A stretch of 64,000 bases of DNA from CAZRXG01 sp964603985 (GTDB lineage: Bacteria > Chloroflexota > Anaerolineae > Aggregatilineales > UBA3940). Made by a program: the position numbers and the translations under genes. The DNA is taken from contig CAZRXG010000016.1 of NCBI GenBank assembly GCA_964603985.1, forward strand, positions 1 through 64,000, in the 5' to 3' direction. The notes below the pieces were generated by a model that did no database searches, was not told where the DNA came from, and saw only the letters and a list, made by a program, of their open reading frames with translations. Below are positions 8,206 through 17,090 of the stretch, one piece after another. The stretch's first letter is position 1. Every line of letters begins with the position of its first letter.

Positions 8206-9150
8206 TCACTCGAAGCGGATCACGAAGGTCATATCCGGGGGGCGCTCGACGGACAACGGCTTGCGCTCCCACAGCCGGATCGTCGCCTGTGCGGGGAGTG
8301 CCTCGATGCTGATGCGCTGGATCTCCGGGCAGGAGGGACTCATATTGTTGCACCCGCCCGGATACCCACAGCTCTGCCCGCGGTGAATGTACTGCGGAAT
8401 GGCATAGGGCTTGCCGGGGGGATCGTCTTTGAAGATGTTGAGCGAGTCCGCGTAGGCCACGTACATGTAGCTGAGATTCATGTCGCGTGCGTTGTAGGCG
8501 ACGAGGTCGAAGATGGCGCTGCTCGCACTTCGTGGCTCGGTCACCCATTGATTTTTCCTCTCCAGGCACCGCGAAACCGGGTAAACGACCTCGGCGCGGG
8601 CCTCTTCGGGCCACCACCACAGCGACTCCGGCAGGCAGTAGTACGGGAAATCGGGGCTATCCAGGTCATCCCAGGTGATCCGCGTCCCGCCCCACATTGC
8701 TCCCGAAAACCAGGTGTTGGCCGCCACCAGCAGGTAGGGGTTCATGATGTAACGCGACTCTTCGGCAGGTCCCTCGATGCTCCTGTTGCCGCTCCCGAAA
8801 TACTGCCCCTTGAAGCCCCACCATGGCAGGCCGTCCTCTATCTGGCCGAACACCGCCTCCGACGGCTGGTAGTCGCCGACGATCAGGTCGGGGTGGCGGT
8901 AAACGGCCTCCCGCCGCAGATCCAGCACGTCGGCCCTGGTCATCCAGTCCAGCTCTACGGCCGGGTTAAGCTCGACCTCCAGCTCTGCCAGGCGGGCATC
9001 TTCGCCTATCGCCAGGGTGTTGTGGACCGGGTTTGGCAGCCGTTTGACCGCGTGGATGCACAGCAGGACGCTGGCCGCGACCAAGACGATCACCACCAGC
9101 CACAAAACCCTCGCCCACCTGTCGATCTGTGATCTGCCCCGCGTGCCCAC
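8206..9150 (-). CDS. Membrane-anchored protein of unknown function
   Basis: 314 residues starting at a GTG preceded by GAGGG. One transmembrane helix is predicted near the N-terminus (about 12-32). The rest appears external and is rich in aromatic residues and cysteines (for example QSCGYPGGCNNMSPSC near residue 270), which could form disulfides. No enzyme motif was recognised. The 55-bp and 30-bp spacers to its neighbours on the same strand allow co-transcription with the HEAT-like and GNAT genes upstream. Confidence 0.75.
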   Translation of the reverse strand: MGTRGRSQIDRWARVLWLVVIVLVAASVLLCIHAVKRLPNPVHNTLAIGEDARLAELEVELNPAVELDWMTRADVLDLRREAVYRHPDLIVGDYQPSEAVFGQIEDGLPWWGFKGQYFGSGNRSIEGPAEESRYIMNPYLLVAANTWFSGAMWGGTRITWDDLDSPDFPYYCLPESLWWWPEEARAEVVYPVSRCLERKNQWVTEPRSASSAIFDLVAYNARDMNLSYMYVAYADSLNIFKDDPPGKPYAIPQYIHRGQSCGYPGGCNNMSPSCPEIQRISIEALPAQATIRLWERKPLSVERPPDMTFVIRFE

Positions 9151-9180
9151 GATGCCCTCACTCTGCGCCGGCTGTGACCT

Positions 9181-9921
9181 TCACAGCCGGGCCTTACACC
9201 GCTCGACCCACTCGCCGTCCATCCGGGCCAGGCGCGCCTTTGAGAGATTCTGCTTCATGATCCAGCGGATGTCCCTGTCCCCGCTCGCAAGCCACTTCTC
9301 CAGCAGCGGTTTGCCCACCTCCGGCAGCGCGACGACGGCCACGCTCCAGCAGTAGCCCAGGCCCTTGCGCAGCGCCTTGAACGCGTCGCCGCGCCGCTCT
9401 GTCATGCCACACACCGCCTCCGTGATGGCATCGAGGATGTGTAACGTTCGCCGGGCGTGGGCTTCATCACGCAGCAGGCGAGGCTCGCACAGCGCGGCGG
9501 CGGCTGCCCGCTTCTCCAGCAGGCTGCCATCGGCCCAGCCCGCCATCTCGTCCAGCAGCCGATCCATGTCTTTTTCGCCCAGCCGCTGGAGCGCCATGCA
9601 GACTCCCTCGCGCATGCGCCAGCGGGGATCGTTGGCATAGGCCCGGATGCGCGCCAGAAGCTCAAGCTGTCCCTCGGCGGCCAGCCTGCCCAGCCCCACG
9701 ACGCCGCACACTGCCAGGAACTCCTCCGGCGTGTTGGTCGGCGCGACCTCCGGGCTGTGGGTCAGGAGGCGCTCGAAGAGCGGGCGGTCGCCCACGTCGG
9801 CCACGACCTGCAGCAGCTCAAGGTTGGCACGCGGCCCCGGCAGGTTGGACTCGGCGAGCAGGTACGGCTCCCACTCGCCCAGCGTGCGCAGGACTTCGCG
9901 GTAGTGGTCGGCTTTGGTCAC
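9181..9921 (-). CDS. HEAT-repeat-like helical protein
   Basis: 246 residues that are almost all helical. Paired-helix units such as LARIRAYANDPRWRMREGVCMALQR and WLASGDRDIRWIMKQNLSKA recall HEAT or DNA-alkylation-repeat proteins. The GTG start overlaps the stop of the upstream GNAT gene by 4 nt (GTGA) and has a strong AGGAGGA ribosome site, so the two are coupled. HEAT-like solenoids usually bind proteins or DNA. A glycosylase role like that of AlkD is only a guess, since its catalytic residues were not identified. Confidence 0.8.
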   Translation of the reverse strand: MTKADHYREVLRTLGEWEPYLLAESNLPGPRANLELLQVVADVGDRPLFERLLTHSPEVAPTNTPEEFLAVCGVVGLGRLAAEGQLELLARIRAYANDPRWRMREGVCMALQRLGEKDMDRLLDEMAGWADGSLLEKRAAAAALCEPRLLRDEAHARRTLHILDAITEAVCGMTERRGDAFKALRKGLGYCWSVAVVALPEVGKPLLEKWLASGDRDIRWIMKQNLSKARLARMDGEWVERCKARL

Positions 9922-10466
9922 GTCGATTCCTCCTGGCTTGCGTCAGCCTGATCGGTTTCCTGGAGAGAAAGATCGTATCGCTCCTCGGTGAGCACCTGCC
10001 CCCAGATGTGGTGTGTCTGCTGCTCGGTTCTCTCAAAGCCAGCCGAGCGGTACAGATGGACGGCGGCCTCAAGGTTACCAACCGTCCACAGGAACACCGA
10101 CTGGAACCCTTTTTCGCGGCAGAAGCGGAGCGCCTCCTCCAGCAGCACGCGCCCCCATCCCTGGCCCCGGACGGCGGGATGCACCAGAAACCAGCGCAGC
10201 TGGGCTTCTCCGCCGGGCCGTCCCACGATGGCGATTGACCCGACGATCTGCCCGTCTGCCTCGGCGACCCACAGACAGTCTTTGTCCGGGTTGTACGCTT
10301 TGGCGAACTCCCCCATGCCCAGCGCGACGTATCCCTCGAAGGTTGTGTCGTAGTGGTACTCCTCGGCGTACAGGATGCCGTGCAGGTAGGTGATATAGCC
10401 GATGTCGCCGGGTCGAAGCCCGGCCCGGATGTGGACGCGCTCTCGATCCACTCGCGGTGTTTCCAT
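9918..10466 (-). CDS. GNAT-family N-acetyltransferase
   Basis: 182 residues with the GNAT fold. The acetyl-CoA-binding motif A reads LVHPAVRGQGWGRVLLEEAL (about 92-111), followed by the NLEAAVHLYRSAGF motif B that ends many family members. The N-terminal half contains an HGILYAEEYHYD segment often seen in MarR-linked or stand-alone GNATs. The substrate cannot be told from sequence. It is translationally coupled to the HEAT-like gene downstream (4-nt overlap), which hints at a shared role. Confidence 0.9.
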   Translation of the reverse strand: METPRVDRERVHIRAGLRPGDIGYITYLHGILYAEEYHYDTTFEGYVALGMGEFAKAYNPDKDCLWVAEADGQIVGSIAIVGRPGGEAQLRWFLVHPAVRGQGWGRVLLEEALRFCREKGFQSVFLWTVGNLEAAVHLYRSAGFERTEQQTHHIWGQVLTEERYDLSLQETDQADASQEEST

Positions 10467-10551
10467 GGATTGTCCTATCTCTGCCAGATGATGCTCCTAT
10501 CGGGCCGTTCCCATTTTATACCAATTTGACGGGCACGCAGCGCAAACAGGC

Positions 10552-10582
10552 GGCGCGAAGAGCTGTCGGGACTCTTCGCGCC
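10552..10582 (-). terminator. Strong GC hairpin downstream of the 10636-11217 gene
   Basis: An 11-bp perfect inverted repeat (GGCGCGAAGAG / CTCTTCGCGCC) with a 9-nt loop sits about 55 bp beyond the stop of the minus-strand gene at 10636. It is not followed by a T-run, so it may be a hairpin-only terminator or a transcript stabiliser. Confidence 0.5.
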
Positions 10583-10635
10583 GCGTGATCGCCGGTCTGT
10601 GTTACGCCGCTTTGAGCAGCCGGAGCGCCGCCCCG

Positions 10636-11217
10636 TCACGCCTCCCAGGTGATGTGGATGATGGTGTATTCCCCGCCTGCCTCGCGGCGCGGCTGTGACT
10701 CGTCGTACTCCACCGAGAACTGCGCGTCCTCCGGCAGGTAGCGGCTCGCCAGGCCGCATTGAACGCCGTACTGGAGGTCGTCGGGGTAGGGGGTCTTTAG
10801 GGTGAGTTTGACGTGGCCCGGCTCGACGATCTCGGCGCGCACTTCCCCGGCGTCGCCGCGGTGGCCCAGAGAATACCCCTCCCAGATGGTCGTCATCAGC
10901 TCCTCGAATGGGGCCGATGCCATCTCGGGTGGCAAAGGAGTCGTCTCGGAAACCTTCTTGCCCAGGTCGGCAAAGTCAAACGCGGTGGCCCCGGTCCCCC
11001 TGCCGATGTCGCTCAAGACATCCAGCCACGTCTGGAACGGATACCATTCGTCCGGTTTGATGTCGGTGAGGCCGTGCTTTCTCAGGTAAGGCCAGAGTTC
11101 CTTCTGCTGTGCGCAGCGGATGAAGACAAGCATCCACTGCCCGGAAATCTTGCCTTCGGGGTCGAAGGCTTCATACCTTCGTGCAGTTGTATGCTCGTCG
11201 GGAACCAGCTCTAACAC
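10636..11217 (-). CDS. Conserved-looking protein of unknown function
   Basis: 193 residues, soluble, GTG start with a GGGAG-like site upstream. The N-terminal half is helical and Trp-rich (ELWPYLRKHGL, WYPFQTWLDVLSDIG). The C-terminal half is beta-rich and ends in EYTIIHITWEA. This two-part shape recalls proteins with a V4R/HNOB-like fold, but no cysteine or histidine signature supports that. It stands alone between spacers, with a hairpin downstream. No function is proposed. Confidence 0.75.
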   Translation of the reverse strand: MLELVPDEHTTARRYEAFDPEGKISGQWMLVFIRCAQQKELWPYLRKHGLTDIKPDEWYPFQTWLDVLSDIGRGTGATAFDFADLGKKVSETTPLPPEMASAPFEELMTTIWEGYSLGHRGDAGEVRAEIVEPGHVKLTLKTPYPDDLQYGVQCGLASRYLPEDAQFSVEYDESQPRREAGGEYTIIHITWEA

Positions 11218-11315
11218 GTCAATATGCTCCCTGATCGGGGGGGCCGGGGACAGGGCGAACTGGGAGTTCGATCCTGTTTGCGGGGGCAGCAGCGACGGCT
11301 GCCGGAGTGCGCGCT

Positions 11316-11681
11316 CTAGAAAATGGTGATCGTCGGCAGACGGTTAATCAACTGGTCAATGACCTCGGTGTGATGAGCGGCCAGGTCGGGATCGGCGGCG
11401 AAGCCAAGCTGCTCGTCGATGATTCGAACCACGTTCCGCAGGGCCGCGCGCGCGGCCGACTCGTGGTGGACGCCTTCCTCAGCTAAAACGTCCTTCACCA
11501 TCTCGTCGGTGATGGCGTCGATCTCCTCGACGGGGCGCTGGGGCTGGCGCTTGTGTATGAAGGCGCGGTGCGTCAGAATGAAGCACTCGCGTATCCCTTC
11601 CACCACTTCGACAGGCTCCAGAGTATCGCGCGCCAGCTTGGCTTTCAGGCTCTCTTCCACGTCAGTCAACAACGTTACCAT
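11316..11681 (-). CDS. Small helical protein of unknown function
   Basis: 121 residues starting at the ATG at 11681, with GGGTGAT just upstream. The open frame runs further upstream, but that extension passes under the divergent acyltransferase gene and lacks protein-like composition. The product is helical and acidic (VTLLTDVEESLKAKLARD, EEIDAITDEMVKDVL). It shows no transmembrane segment and no known motif. Confidence 0.6.
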   Translation of the reverse strand: MVTLLTDVEESLKAKLARDTLEPVEVVEGIRECFILTHRAFIHKRQPQRPVEEIDAITDEMVKDVLAEEGVHHESAARAALRNVVRIIDEQLGFAADPDLAAHHTEVIDQLINRLPTITIF

Positions 11682-11873
11682 TGAATCACCCCCGCTCGCC
11701 GGGATGCGGCGAAGCTTACGCTGTGTTTTGATGTAGGGTCTCCCTGCGGGGTGTACCTCATCAATCCTGTACCAACTTAAACGACAGAGAGCCGGAAGTG
11801 TTACACGGCCCCCGTGTCGACCCTCTAAAACTTTACAACATACCATTTTTTTAGGCAAATTTCTTAGAAATTC
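11682..11873. other. Intergenic spacer before candidate small gene
   Basis: This spacer separates the divergent small helical gene and the acyltransferase side. Its last 50 bp are markedly AT-rich (TTTTTTTAGG, TTTCTTAGAAATTC), which suits a promoter for the small ORF at 11874. No other structure was found. Confidence 0.4.
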
Positions 11874-12017
11874 ATGATTTTTGCCCTGACCGGGCTGATG
11901 GTGTACCTTCTGGTAGATATGCTGTTCGAAAACCTGAGTTGGGCGGATGTCGAAGGCTGCCCGGAGCAGGATGACCGCGTGGTGGTCATCACCGGGGCGA
12001 AGGGCGATTCCACATAA
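11874..12017 (+). CDS. Candidate 47-residue single-span membrane protein
   Basis: This reading frame opens at ATG 11874 and closes with TAA at 12015-12017. It begins MIFALTGLMVYLLVDMLFEN, a convincing single membrane helix, and continues with a short acidic and hydrophilic tail ending in VVVITGAKGDST. The AT-rich upstream block gives a plausible promoter, but no clear ribosome site is visible. It lies 60 bp before plsC on the same strand. Its coding status is a judgement from composition; it could be a remnant. Confidence 0.4.
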   Translation: MIFALTGLMVYLLVDMLFENLSWADVEGCPEQDDRVVVITGAKGDST

Positions 12018-12029
12018 ATTGCCGGGCGG

Positions 12030-12038
12030 TGCTATACT
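12030..12038 (+). promoter_or_regulatory. Extended -10 promoter for the acyltransferase gene
   Basis: TGCTATACT is a TGnTATAnT extended -10 element located 40 bp before the plsC start. No good -35 is seen, which extended -10 promoters tolerate. Confidence 0.5.
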
Positions 12039-12077
12039 TGGTCCGAAGTATCCTGCGACCTGCCCGCACGAGGAGCT

Positions 12078-12815
12078 ATGAAAAAAGCCGAGCAACGCTA
12101 CCCACCGGTATCCCCACTGTTTGAAGCTACCAAGGCCATTCTCCTGTGGCTGATCAGGACGCTGACCCGCCTGCACGTCGAGGGGACGGAGAACGTCCCG
12201 GCTGAAGGGCCGCTGATGCTCGTCAGCAACCACCTGCACCACCTCGACGCGCCTGTGGTTGGCGTCACGCTGCCGCGCAGGGTGCACGCGCTGGCCGCCG
12301 AGAAGTACGAGTACCACGTCTTCGGGCTGTTCCTACGCATCACGGGTGCGATCTTCATCAACCGGGGGGAGGTTGACCGCAGGGCGCTGCGGCAGGCGAT
12401 GGCCGTGCTCGAAGACGGGCGATGCCTGGCGGTGGCGGTCGAGGGGACGCGCAGTGCGACCGGCGGGCTGGCGCGGGGCAAGACCGGCGCGGCCTACCTG
12501 GCGACGCGCGCCAACGCCCCGCTGGTGCCGGTCGTGGTGTGGGGGGCGGAGAACATCATCCCCTGCTGGGCGCGTCTGAGGCGGGCCGACGTGTACGTGC
12601 GCTACGGGAAGCCGTTCCGGCTGCCGGAGGGGCGCGCGCGGGCGGAGCAGCTTGAGGAGTACACCGCCGAGATCATGGCCACGCTGGCCAGCATGCTGCC
12701 GGAGCAGTACCGGGGTGTTTACCGTGACCACCCGCTGGTGACAAAAAAGCTCGCGGCGCAGGCGAGGGGCGGCGCACCTCCCCGGCTCGATCTGGGGAGA
12801 GAGGGAAACCTGTAA
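12078..12815 (+). CDS. plsC: 1-acyl-glycerol-3-phosphate acyltransferase (PlsC family)
   Basis: This family transfers a fatty acyl group to lysophosphatidic acid, making phosphatidic acid for membrane lipids. The 245-residue product has the HX4D catalytic motif NHLHHLDAP (His52, Asp57), a FINRGEVDRRAL substrate-binding block (about 93-104) and the EGTRS motif (Glu122 to Ser126) followed by the VPVVVWG segment. Length is typical. The ATG follows GAGGAG closely. Side activities on other lysolipids are common in the family, so the exact acceptor is not certain. Confidence 0.9.
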   Translation: MKKAEQRYPPVSPLFEATKAILLWLIRTLTRLHVEGTENVPAEGPLMLVSNHLHHLDAPVVGVTLPRRVHALAAEKYEYHVFGLFLRITGAIFINRGEVDRRALRQAMAVLEDGRCLAVAVEGTRSATGGLARGKTGAAYLATRANAPLVPVVVWGAENIIPCWARLRRADVYVRYGKPFRLPEGRARAEQLEEYTAEIMATLASMLPEQYRGVYRDHPLVTKKLAAQARGGAPPRLDLGREGNL

Positions 12816-12967
12816 CCGGTTTGTTATGATTTTCATGTTGTTTACCGGCCAGCCCATGATAGACTCGTACTAGGCTGCGCTATACTGGACTTAAGGCGCG
12901 ATACCGGGCATTGTCAAGTGCGTTGTGGCGGGGGGTGCGTTCGGATTGGGGGTGAGTTTCCCGGATT

Positions 12968-12992
12968 CAGTTCGCATATTTCGCGGATTACA
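12968..12992. repeat. Dispersed GGATTACACAGATT-type repeat
   Basis: The sequence TTTCGCGGATTACACAGATT here resembles TTTCGCGGGTTACGCAGATG near 51417 and ACGGATTACACAGGTTT near 56833, all in gene spacers. It suggests a small dispersed intergenic repeat family. Confidence 0.5.
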
Positions 12993-12996
12993 CAGA

Positions 12997-13194
12997 TTAC
13001 TCTGCAAATTTGCGGACAACAAGCAAGTCACCCCAAAACTTGAACACATCCAGTGGCGGAGTAAGTGAGGTAATGGGAATAACGGGCAATACGTTGCGGC
13101 TTCCTGGCTGAACGAGCCGGAACATCACCTCTGTTGCTTTCTTCGACTCTCTCCCTTGGACTTCACCGGCCCCTGTGTAAAAGAATGACATCAT
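12997..13194 (-). CDS. Doubtful 65-residue ORF
   Basis: A short open frame starting MMSFFYTGAGEVQGRES and ending just inside the dispersed repeat. Base composition is lower in GC than the neighbours and the residue mix looks protein-like, but no ribosome site, homologous motif or neighbour supports it. It may be a fragment of a lost gene. Confidence 0.25.
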   Translation of the reverse strand: MMSFFYTGAGEVQGRESKKATEVMFRLVQPGSRNVLPVIPITSLTPPLDVFKFWGDLLVVRKFAE

Positions 13195-13260
13195 GGACTC
13201 GGTCTGGCATCGGGAACCAATAACCTTCTGGTAGAACGGCGAACCAGAAGGGAAGGCACA

Positions 13261-16200
13261 ATGACCATGGGGAAACGCATTGTACTCCTGTTGTTCCTGC
13301 TCCTTCCGTGGTTCGTGCTGGCATCTCCTCCCTTCGCAGATGCGTCAGCGCAGACCGGAATATCTCCCGGTGAGCCGTTAGCCTTCGTAGATCATGGTGG
13401 GCACGTCGCATACGCCCGGTCGGACATGCAGCCGGACGGGGGGTGGCTTCAAGGCGTCGAGCGGTGGGGGCTCCCTGAGTGGCTGGTGGGCGCACTGGTC
13501 TCGGCGGGGGTGCTGGTGATCCTGTTTCTGGCGGGGACCTTCATCCTGGGGGCGCGGCGCAGAGCCAGGAGCGAGGGCCTGAATGGGGAAATCGCCGGGC
13601 AAGACGAGGCTGGCGAAACGCTTGCCAGGAGTGAGGCAGAGTACCGGAGCCTGATCGAACGCACACGGGCGGGAGTGGCCACCACGGACACCAGGGGGAG
13701 ATTCACCTACGTCAACCAGGCCTTGTGTGAGATGGTCGGCTACCCGGCAGAGGAGCTGATCGGCGAACCCTTTGCCCGCTTTCTGCACCCCGACGACAAA
13801 AAAAGGATGCTCAAGCTCTTCCAAAATATCTTTACAAGCCCGGTGGAAGAACCCCGCCTGGAGTTCAGGGCGATCCACAAAGAAGGTCACACCGTCCACC
13901 TTTACGCCAGTCCGATCATCCTGTGGCACGAGGGCCGGATAGCCGGGTTCAACGTGATCGTCCAGGATCTCACCGAGCGCAGACTGGCGGAGGAGGCGCA
14001 GAGAGAGAGCGAGGAGCGGTACAGGCTGCTGTTCGAGACCTCGCCGGGCGCTATCGTCCTGCTCGGCCTGGACGGGACGATCATCGACCACAACGAGGCA
14101 GCGGGGAAGCTGACCGAGACTACCAGGGAGGAAGTGATCGGCAGGCCCTTTGCAGAGTTGGGTGTGGTGCCCGAAGGCAAGTTAACACGCTACATGGCGC
14201 TTTTTATGCGCATATTGAGGGGGAAAGAAGTCGAGCCGCTTGAGGTGGAGATCGTCAACCGGGCGGGCGAGCCGCGCTGGCTTGAAGTCCGCCCCTCACT
14301 GTTGAAGCGGGGCGGCGTCCCCTGGGCGATCCAGGTGCTCGGACGCGACATCACCGCGTACAAGCGTGCCGAGGGGGCGCTGCGTGAAGCCGAGAGCGAG
14401 AAGCAGACCATCCTCGACAGTCTGGCGGAGCACGTGGTGCACCCGGACCGGGACATGAAGATCCTGTGGCTGAACCGGGCGGCGTGCGAGTCGGTGGGCA
14501 AGACGCGCGATGAGATGATAGGACGCCACTGCTACGAGTTCTGGGGGGAGCGCGGCGACCCCTGCCCGGATTGCCCGGTCATGGTGGCCATGGAGACGGG
14601 GCAGCCGCAGGGCTGGGAGAAGCAGACGCCGGACGGGAGGGTCTGGTTCGTACGTGGCACCCCCGTCTGGGATGACGAGGGCAACGTGGTGGGTGGGGTC
14701 GAGGTGACGCTGGAGATCACCGAGCGAGTGCAGGCGCAGGAGGCCGAACAAGAACAGCGCGTGCTGGCCGGGGCGCTGAGCGACATCGCGGCCGTGATCA
14801 ACAGCACCCTCGACCTGGACGAGGTGCTGGAGCGTATCCTGGACAGTGCCGAGCGGGTGGTGCCCCACGATACGGCCAACGTCATGCTGGTCGAGCCGGG
14901 GACGCGCATTGCGCGTATCGCTCGCCATCGGGGTTACGAGGGCCGGAGGGTCGACGCGTGGCTGCGCAACCACCGGTTTGAGATCGACGCGATACCGCTC
15001 CAACGACGGATGTTCGAGACGCGCCGCCCGCACATCGTCTCCGACACGCAGAGCGCCGGGGAATGGGTCACCTTCCCGCAGACGGCGTGGGTGCGCTCGC
15101 ACGTCGGCGCGCCGATCTGCGTGGAAGACACGGTGATCGGCTTCATCCACCTGGACAGCGCCACACCGGACGCCTTCGACCCGTCTGACACCGACCGCCT
15201 GCAGGCATTCGCCGACCAGGCGGCCATCGCGATCTGGAACGCGCGGCTGTACGAATCGGAGCGCAGGCAGTTGCGGTTGGCGCGGACGCTGCAAGCGGTC
15301 GGGGCCTTGCTGACCACGCAGATGAGCCTGGATGACGTACTGGAGAGCATCTTCGACCTGCTGGCCGAGGTGGTCGATTACGACAGCGTCTCGGTGCAGT
15401 TGGTGGACGACGAGCGCCGCTTGAGCTTCATCTCCGGGCGCAGCCTGCCCGATCTGGAGCGCGCGCGGGAGATCGCCAACACTGTGGCCAGGCACGTCAT
15501 CGAGGAGCGCCTGGCCGACCGGCACGTCGTCGTCATCCCGGACACTGAGGCCGACGAACGATGGGTCAGGCTGCCGGGAAGTGAGCACATCCGCTCCTGG
15601 ATCGGCGCTGCGCTGCGGGTCAAAGGGCGCCTGATCGGCACGTTGAACGTCGACAGCACCACGCCCGACGCCTATGACGAGAGCGTCGGCCAGATGGCGG
15701 CGTCTTTCGCCAACCAGGCCGCCATCGCGATTGAGAACGCCCGCCTGTACGGCGAGAGCGAGGAGCGCAACCGGCAGTTGGCGCTGCTCAACCGGATCAC
15801 GCGCATCGGGACGGTCATGCTGGACGTGGACGACCTGCTGAAAAGTCTGGCCGACATGGCAGCCGAGATCATCGGGGGCGACGCCTGCTACATCGGGTTG
15901 TGGAACATGGATCTGGACGCGCCCATCCCGGCGGCGGCCTCCGGCGCGCTGCACACACCCTACCGCCGGTTGCAGATCCGTCCCGATGAGGTCTGCCTGA
16001 TAGATATCGTCCTGACGCAGGGTGCCATGCTTGACGTGGAGGATGTGGAGAACACGCCTTACCTATCCCCCCGGCTGCGGAAGAAGTACGGGCAGGAGTT
16101 CGGCGCACGCTCGATGCTGGCCCTCCCGCTCCAGGTCAGCGGCCTGAAGCTGGGCGCGCTGCTGATCGCGTTTAGCCGGCCTCACCGGTTCACAGACGAC

Positions 16201-17031
16201 GACATCACCTGGGCGGGGCAGGCCGCCGAGGTGATCGCGCTGGCAATCGCCAGAGCGCAGGTGTACCAGGAATTGGAAAAGCGCGTTGAGGAGCGCACCA
16301 GTGAGCTGCGGCTCGCCAACGAGCGCCTGCTGGAGCTTACACGCCTCAAGGACGAGTTCGTCGCCAACGTCTCGCACGAGCTGCGGACGCCCATCACCGG
16401 CCTGAAGCTCTACAATCACCTGCTGAGCCTTCGACCTGAACGGACGCCAGTGTACCTGGAACGGCTGAAGCGCGAGGTCGGGCGGCTGGAGCACACCATC
16501 GAGGATCTGCTGGTTCTCTCACGGATGGACCAGGACCGGCTGCCGACGAAGCTGGAGGCCGTCAACCTGAACGAGATGGCGCGCCTGCACGTCACCGACC
16601 GCGCGCTGCTGGCCGAGGAGCGCGCACTGTCACTCACTTTCATCGGGCAGTCCAGTCTGCCGATCATCAAGGCCGACCCGGCGCTGCTGGAGCAGGCACT
16701 GAGCACGCTGGTGACCAACGCGCTCAACTACACGCCGGAGGGCGGCGCGATTGAGATTCGGACGCTGGAGCGGTGCTTCGAGGGACGGCACTGGGTCGGG
16801 GTGAGCATCAGCGACACCGGACCGGGCATCTCACCGGAAGAGCGGCCCCGCCTGTTCGAGCGGTTCTTCCGGGGGCAGGTGGGCATCAAATCGGGGCGCG
16901 CGGGCACCGGGCTGGGGCTGGCGATTGCACGCGAGATCGTGGAGCGGCACGAGGGGCAGATCGAGGTGATCAGCCCCCGTTCGGACGGGGCGGGCACGAC
17001 GTTCACCATCTGGCTGCCGCTGGAGGGCTAG
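13261..17031 (+). CDS. Membrane PAS-PAS-PAS-GAF-GAF-GAF histidine kinase
   Basis: A 1256-residue sensor kinase. It has an N-terminal hydrophobic segment (about 6-22, signal-like), a second transmembrane helix (about 74-98), three PAS domains (about 125-240, 245-368, 370-495) and three GAF domains (about 500-665, 670-835, 840-1005). A short coiled coil, HisKA (phospho-acceptor His1039 in NVSHELRTPI) and HATPase_c follow, with DTGPGI and GTGLGL boxes near the end. PAS3 carries a CPDCP motif (about residue 435), which could bind metal or sense redox state. Two start codons (13261 and 13267) share the AAGGGAAGG site. No response regulator is adjacent; the small gene at 17091 follows by 60 bp. Confidence 0.93.
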   Translation: MTMGKRIVLLLFLLLPWFVLASPPFADASAQTGISPGEPLAFVDHGGHVAYARSDMQPDGGWLQGVERWGLPEWLVGALVSAGVLVILFLAGTFILGARRRARSEGLNGEIAGQDEAGETLARSEAEYRSLIERTRAGVATTDTRGRFTYVNQALCEMVGYPAEELIGEPFARFLHPDDKKRMLKLFQNIFTSPVEEPRLEFRAIHKEGHTVHLYASPIILWHEGRIAGFNVIVQDLTERRLAEEAQRESEERYRLLFETSPGAIVLLGLDGTIIDHNEAAGKLTETTREEVIGRPFAELGVVPEGKLTRYMALFMRILRGKEVEPLEVEIVNRAGEPRWLEVRPSLLKRGGVPWAIQVLGRDITAYKRAEGALREAESEKQTILDSLAEHVVHPDRDMKILWLNRAACESVGKTRDEMIGRHCYEFWGERGDPCPDCPVMVAMETGQPQGWEKQTPDGRVWFVRGTPVWDDEGNVVGGVEVTLEITERVQAQEAEQEQRVLAGALSDIAAVINSTLDLDEVLERILDSAERVVPHDTANVMLVEPGTRIARIARHRGYEGRRVDAWLRNHRFEIDAIPLQRRMFETRRPHIVSDTQSAGEWVTFPQTAWVRSHVGAPICVEDTVIGFIHLDSATPDAFDPSDTDRLQAFADQAAIAIWNARLYESERRQLRLARTLQAVGALLTTQMSLDDVLESIFDLLAEVVDYDSVSVQLVDDERRLSFISGRSLPDLERAREIANTVARHVIEERLADRHVVVIPDTEADERWVRLPGSEHIRSWIGAALRVKGRLIGTLNVDSTTPDAYDESVGQMAASFANQAAIAIENARLYGESEERNRQLALLNRITRIGTVMLDVDDLLKSLADMAAEIIGGDACYIGLWNMDLDAPIPAAASGALHTPYRRLQIRPDEVCLIDIVLTQGAMLDVEDVENTPYLSPRLRKKYGQEFGARSMLALPLQVSGLKLGALLIAFSRPHRFTDDDITWAGQAAEVIALAIARAQVYQELEKRVEERTSELRLANERLLELTRLKDEFVANVSHELRTPITGLKLYNHLLSLRPERTPVYLERLKREVGRLEHTIEDLLVLSRMDQDRLPTKLEAVNLNEMARLHVTDRALLAEERALSLTFIGQSSLPIIKADPALLEQALSTLVTNALNYTPEGGAIEIRTLERCFEGRHWVGVSISDTGPGISPEERPRLFERFFRGQVGIKSGRAGTGLGLAIAREIVERHEGQIEVISPRSDGAGTTFTIWLPLEG

Positions 17032-17090
17032 CGGCTGGCGGTTGGGCCGGGCTGCCGTCCGGGGAGTGTTTCTGGGTGAGGGGGAATCGC

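Larger units (their letters stand above)
12816..13260. other. Intergenic region with promoter-like and repeat sequences
   Basis: This 445-bp region has a TATACT hexamer at 12881-12886, then the 13-mer TTAAGGCGCGATA, which recurs near 56675. A copy of the dispersed GCGGATTACACAGATTA repeat lies at about 12971-12990. A weak minus-strand reading frame occupies 12997-13194. The AAGGGAAGG before 13261 serves as the ribosome site of the next gene. Confidence 0.4.

Noticed and set aside
11682..12317. N-terminal extension of the small minus-strand gene at 11316
   Set aside because: It passes under the plsC gene and has no ribosome site or family match; the ATG at 11681 is better.
14296..15954. 552-codon minus-strand frame
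   Set aside because: Antisense to the PAS/GAF part of a well supported kinase; Arg/His/Pro-rich shadow composition.
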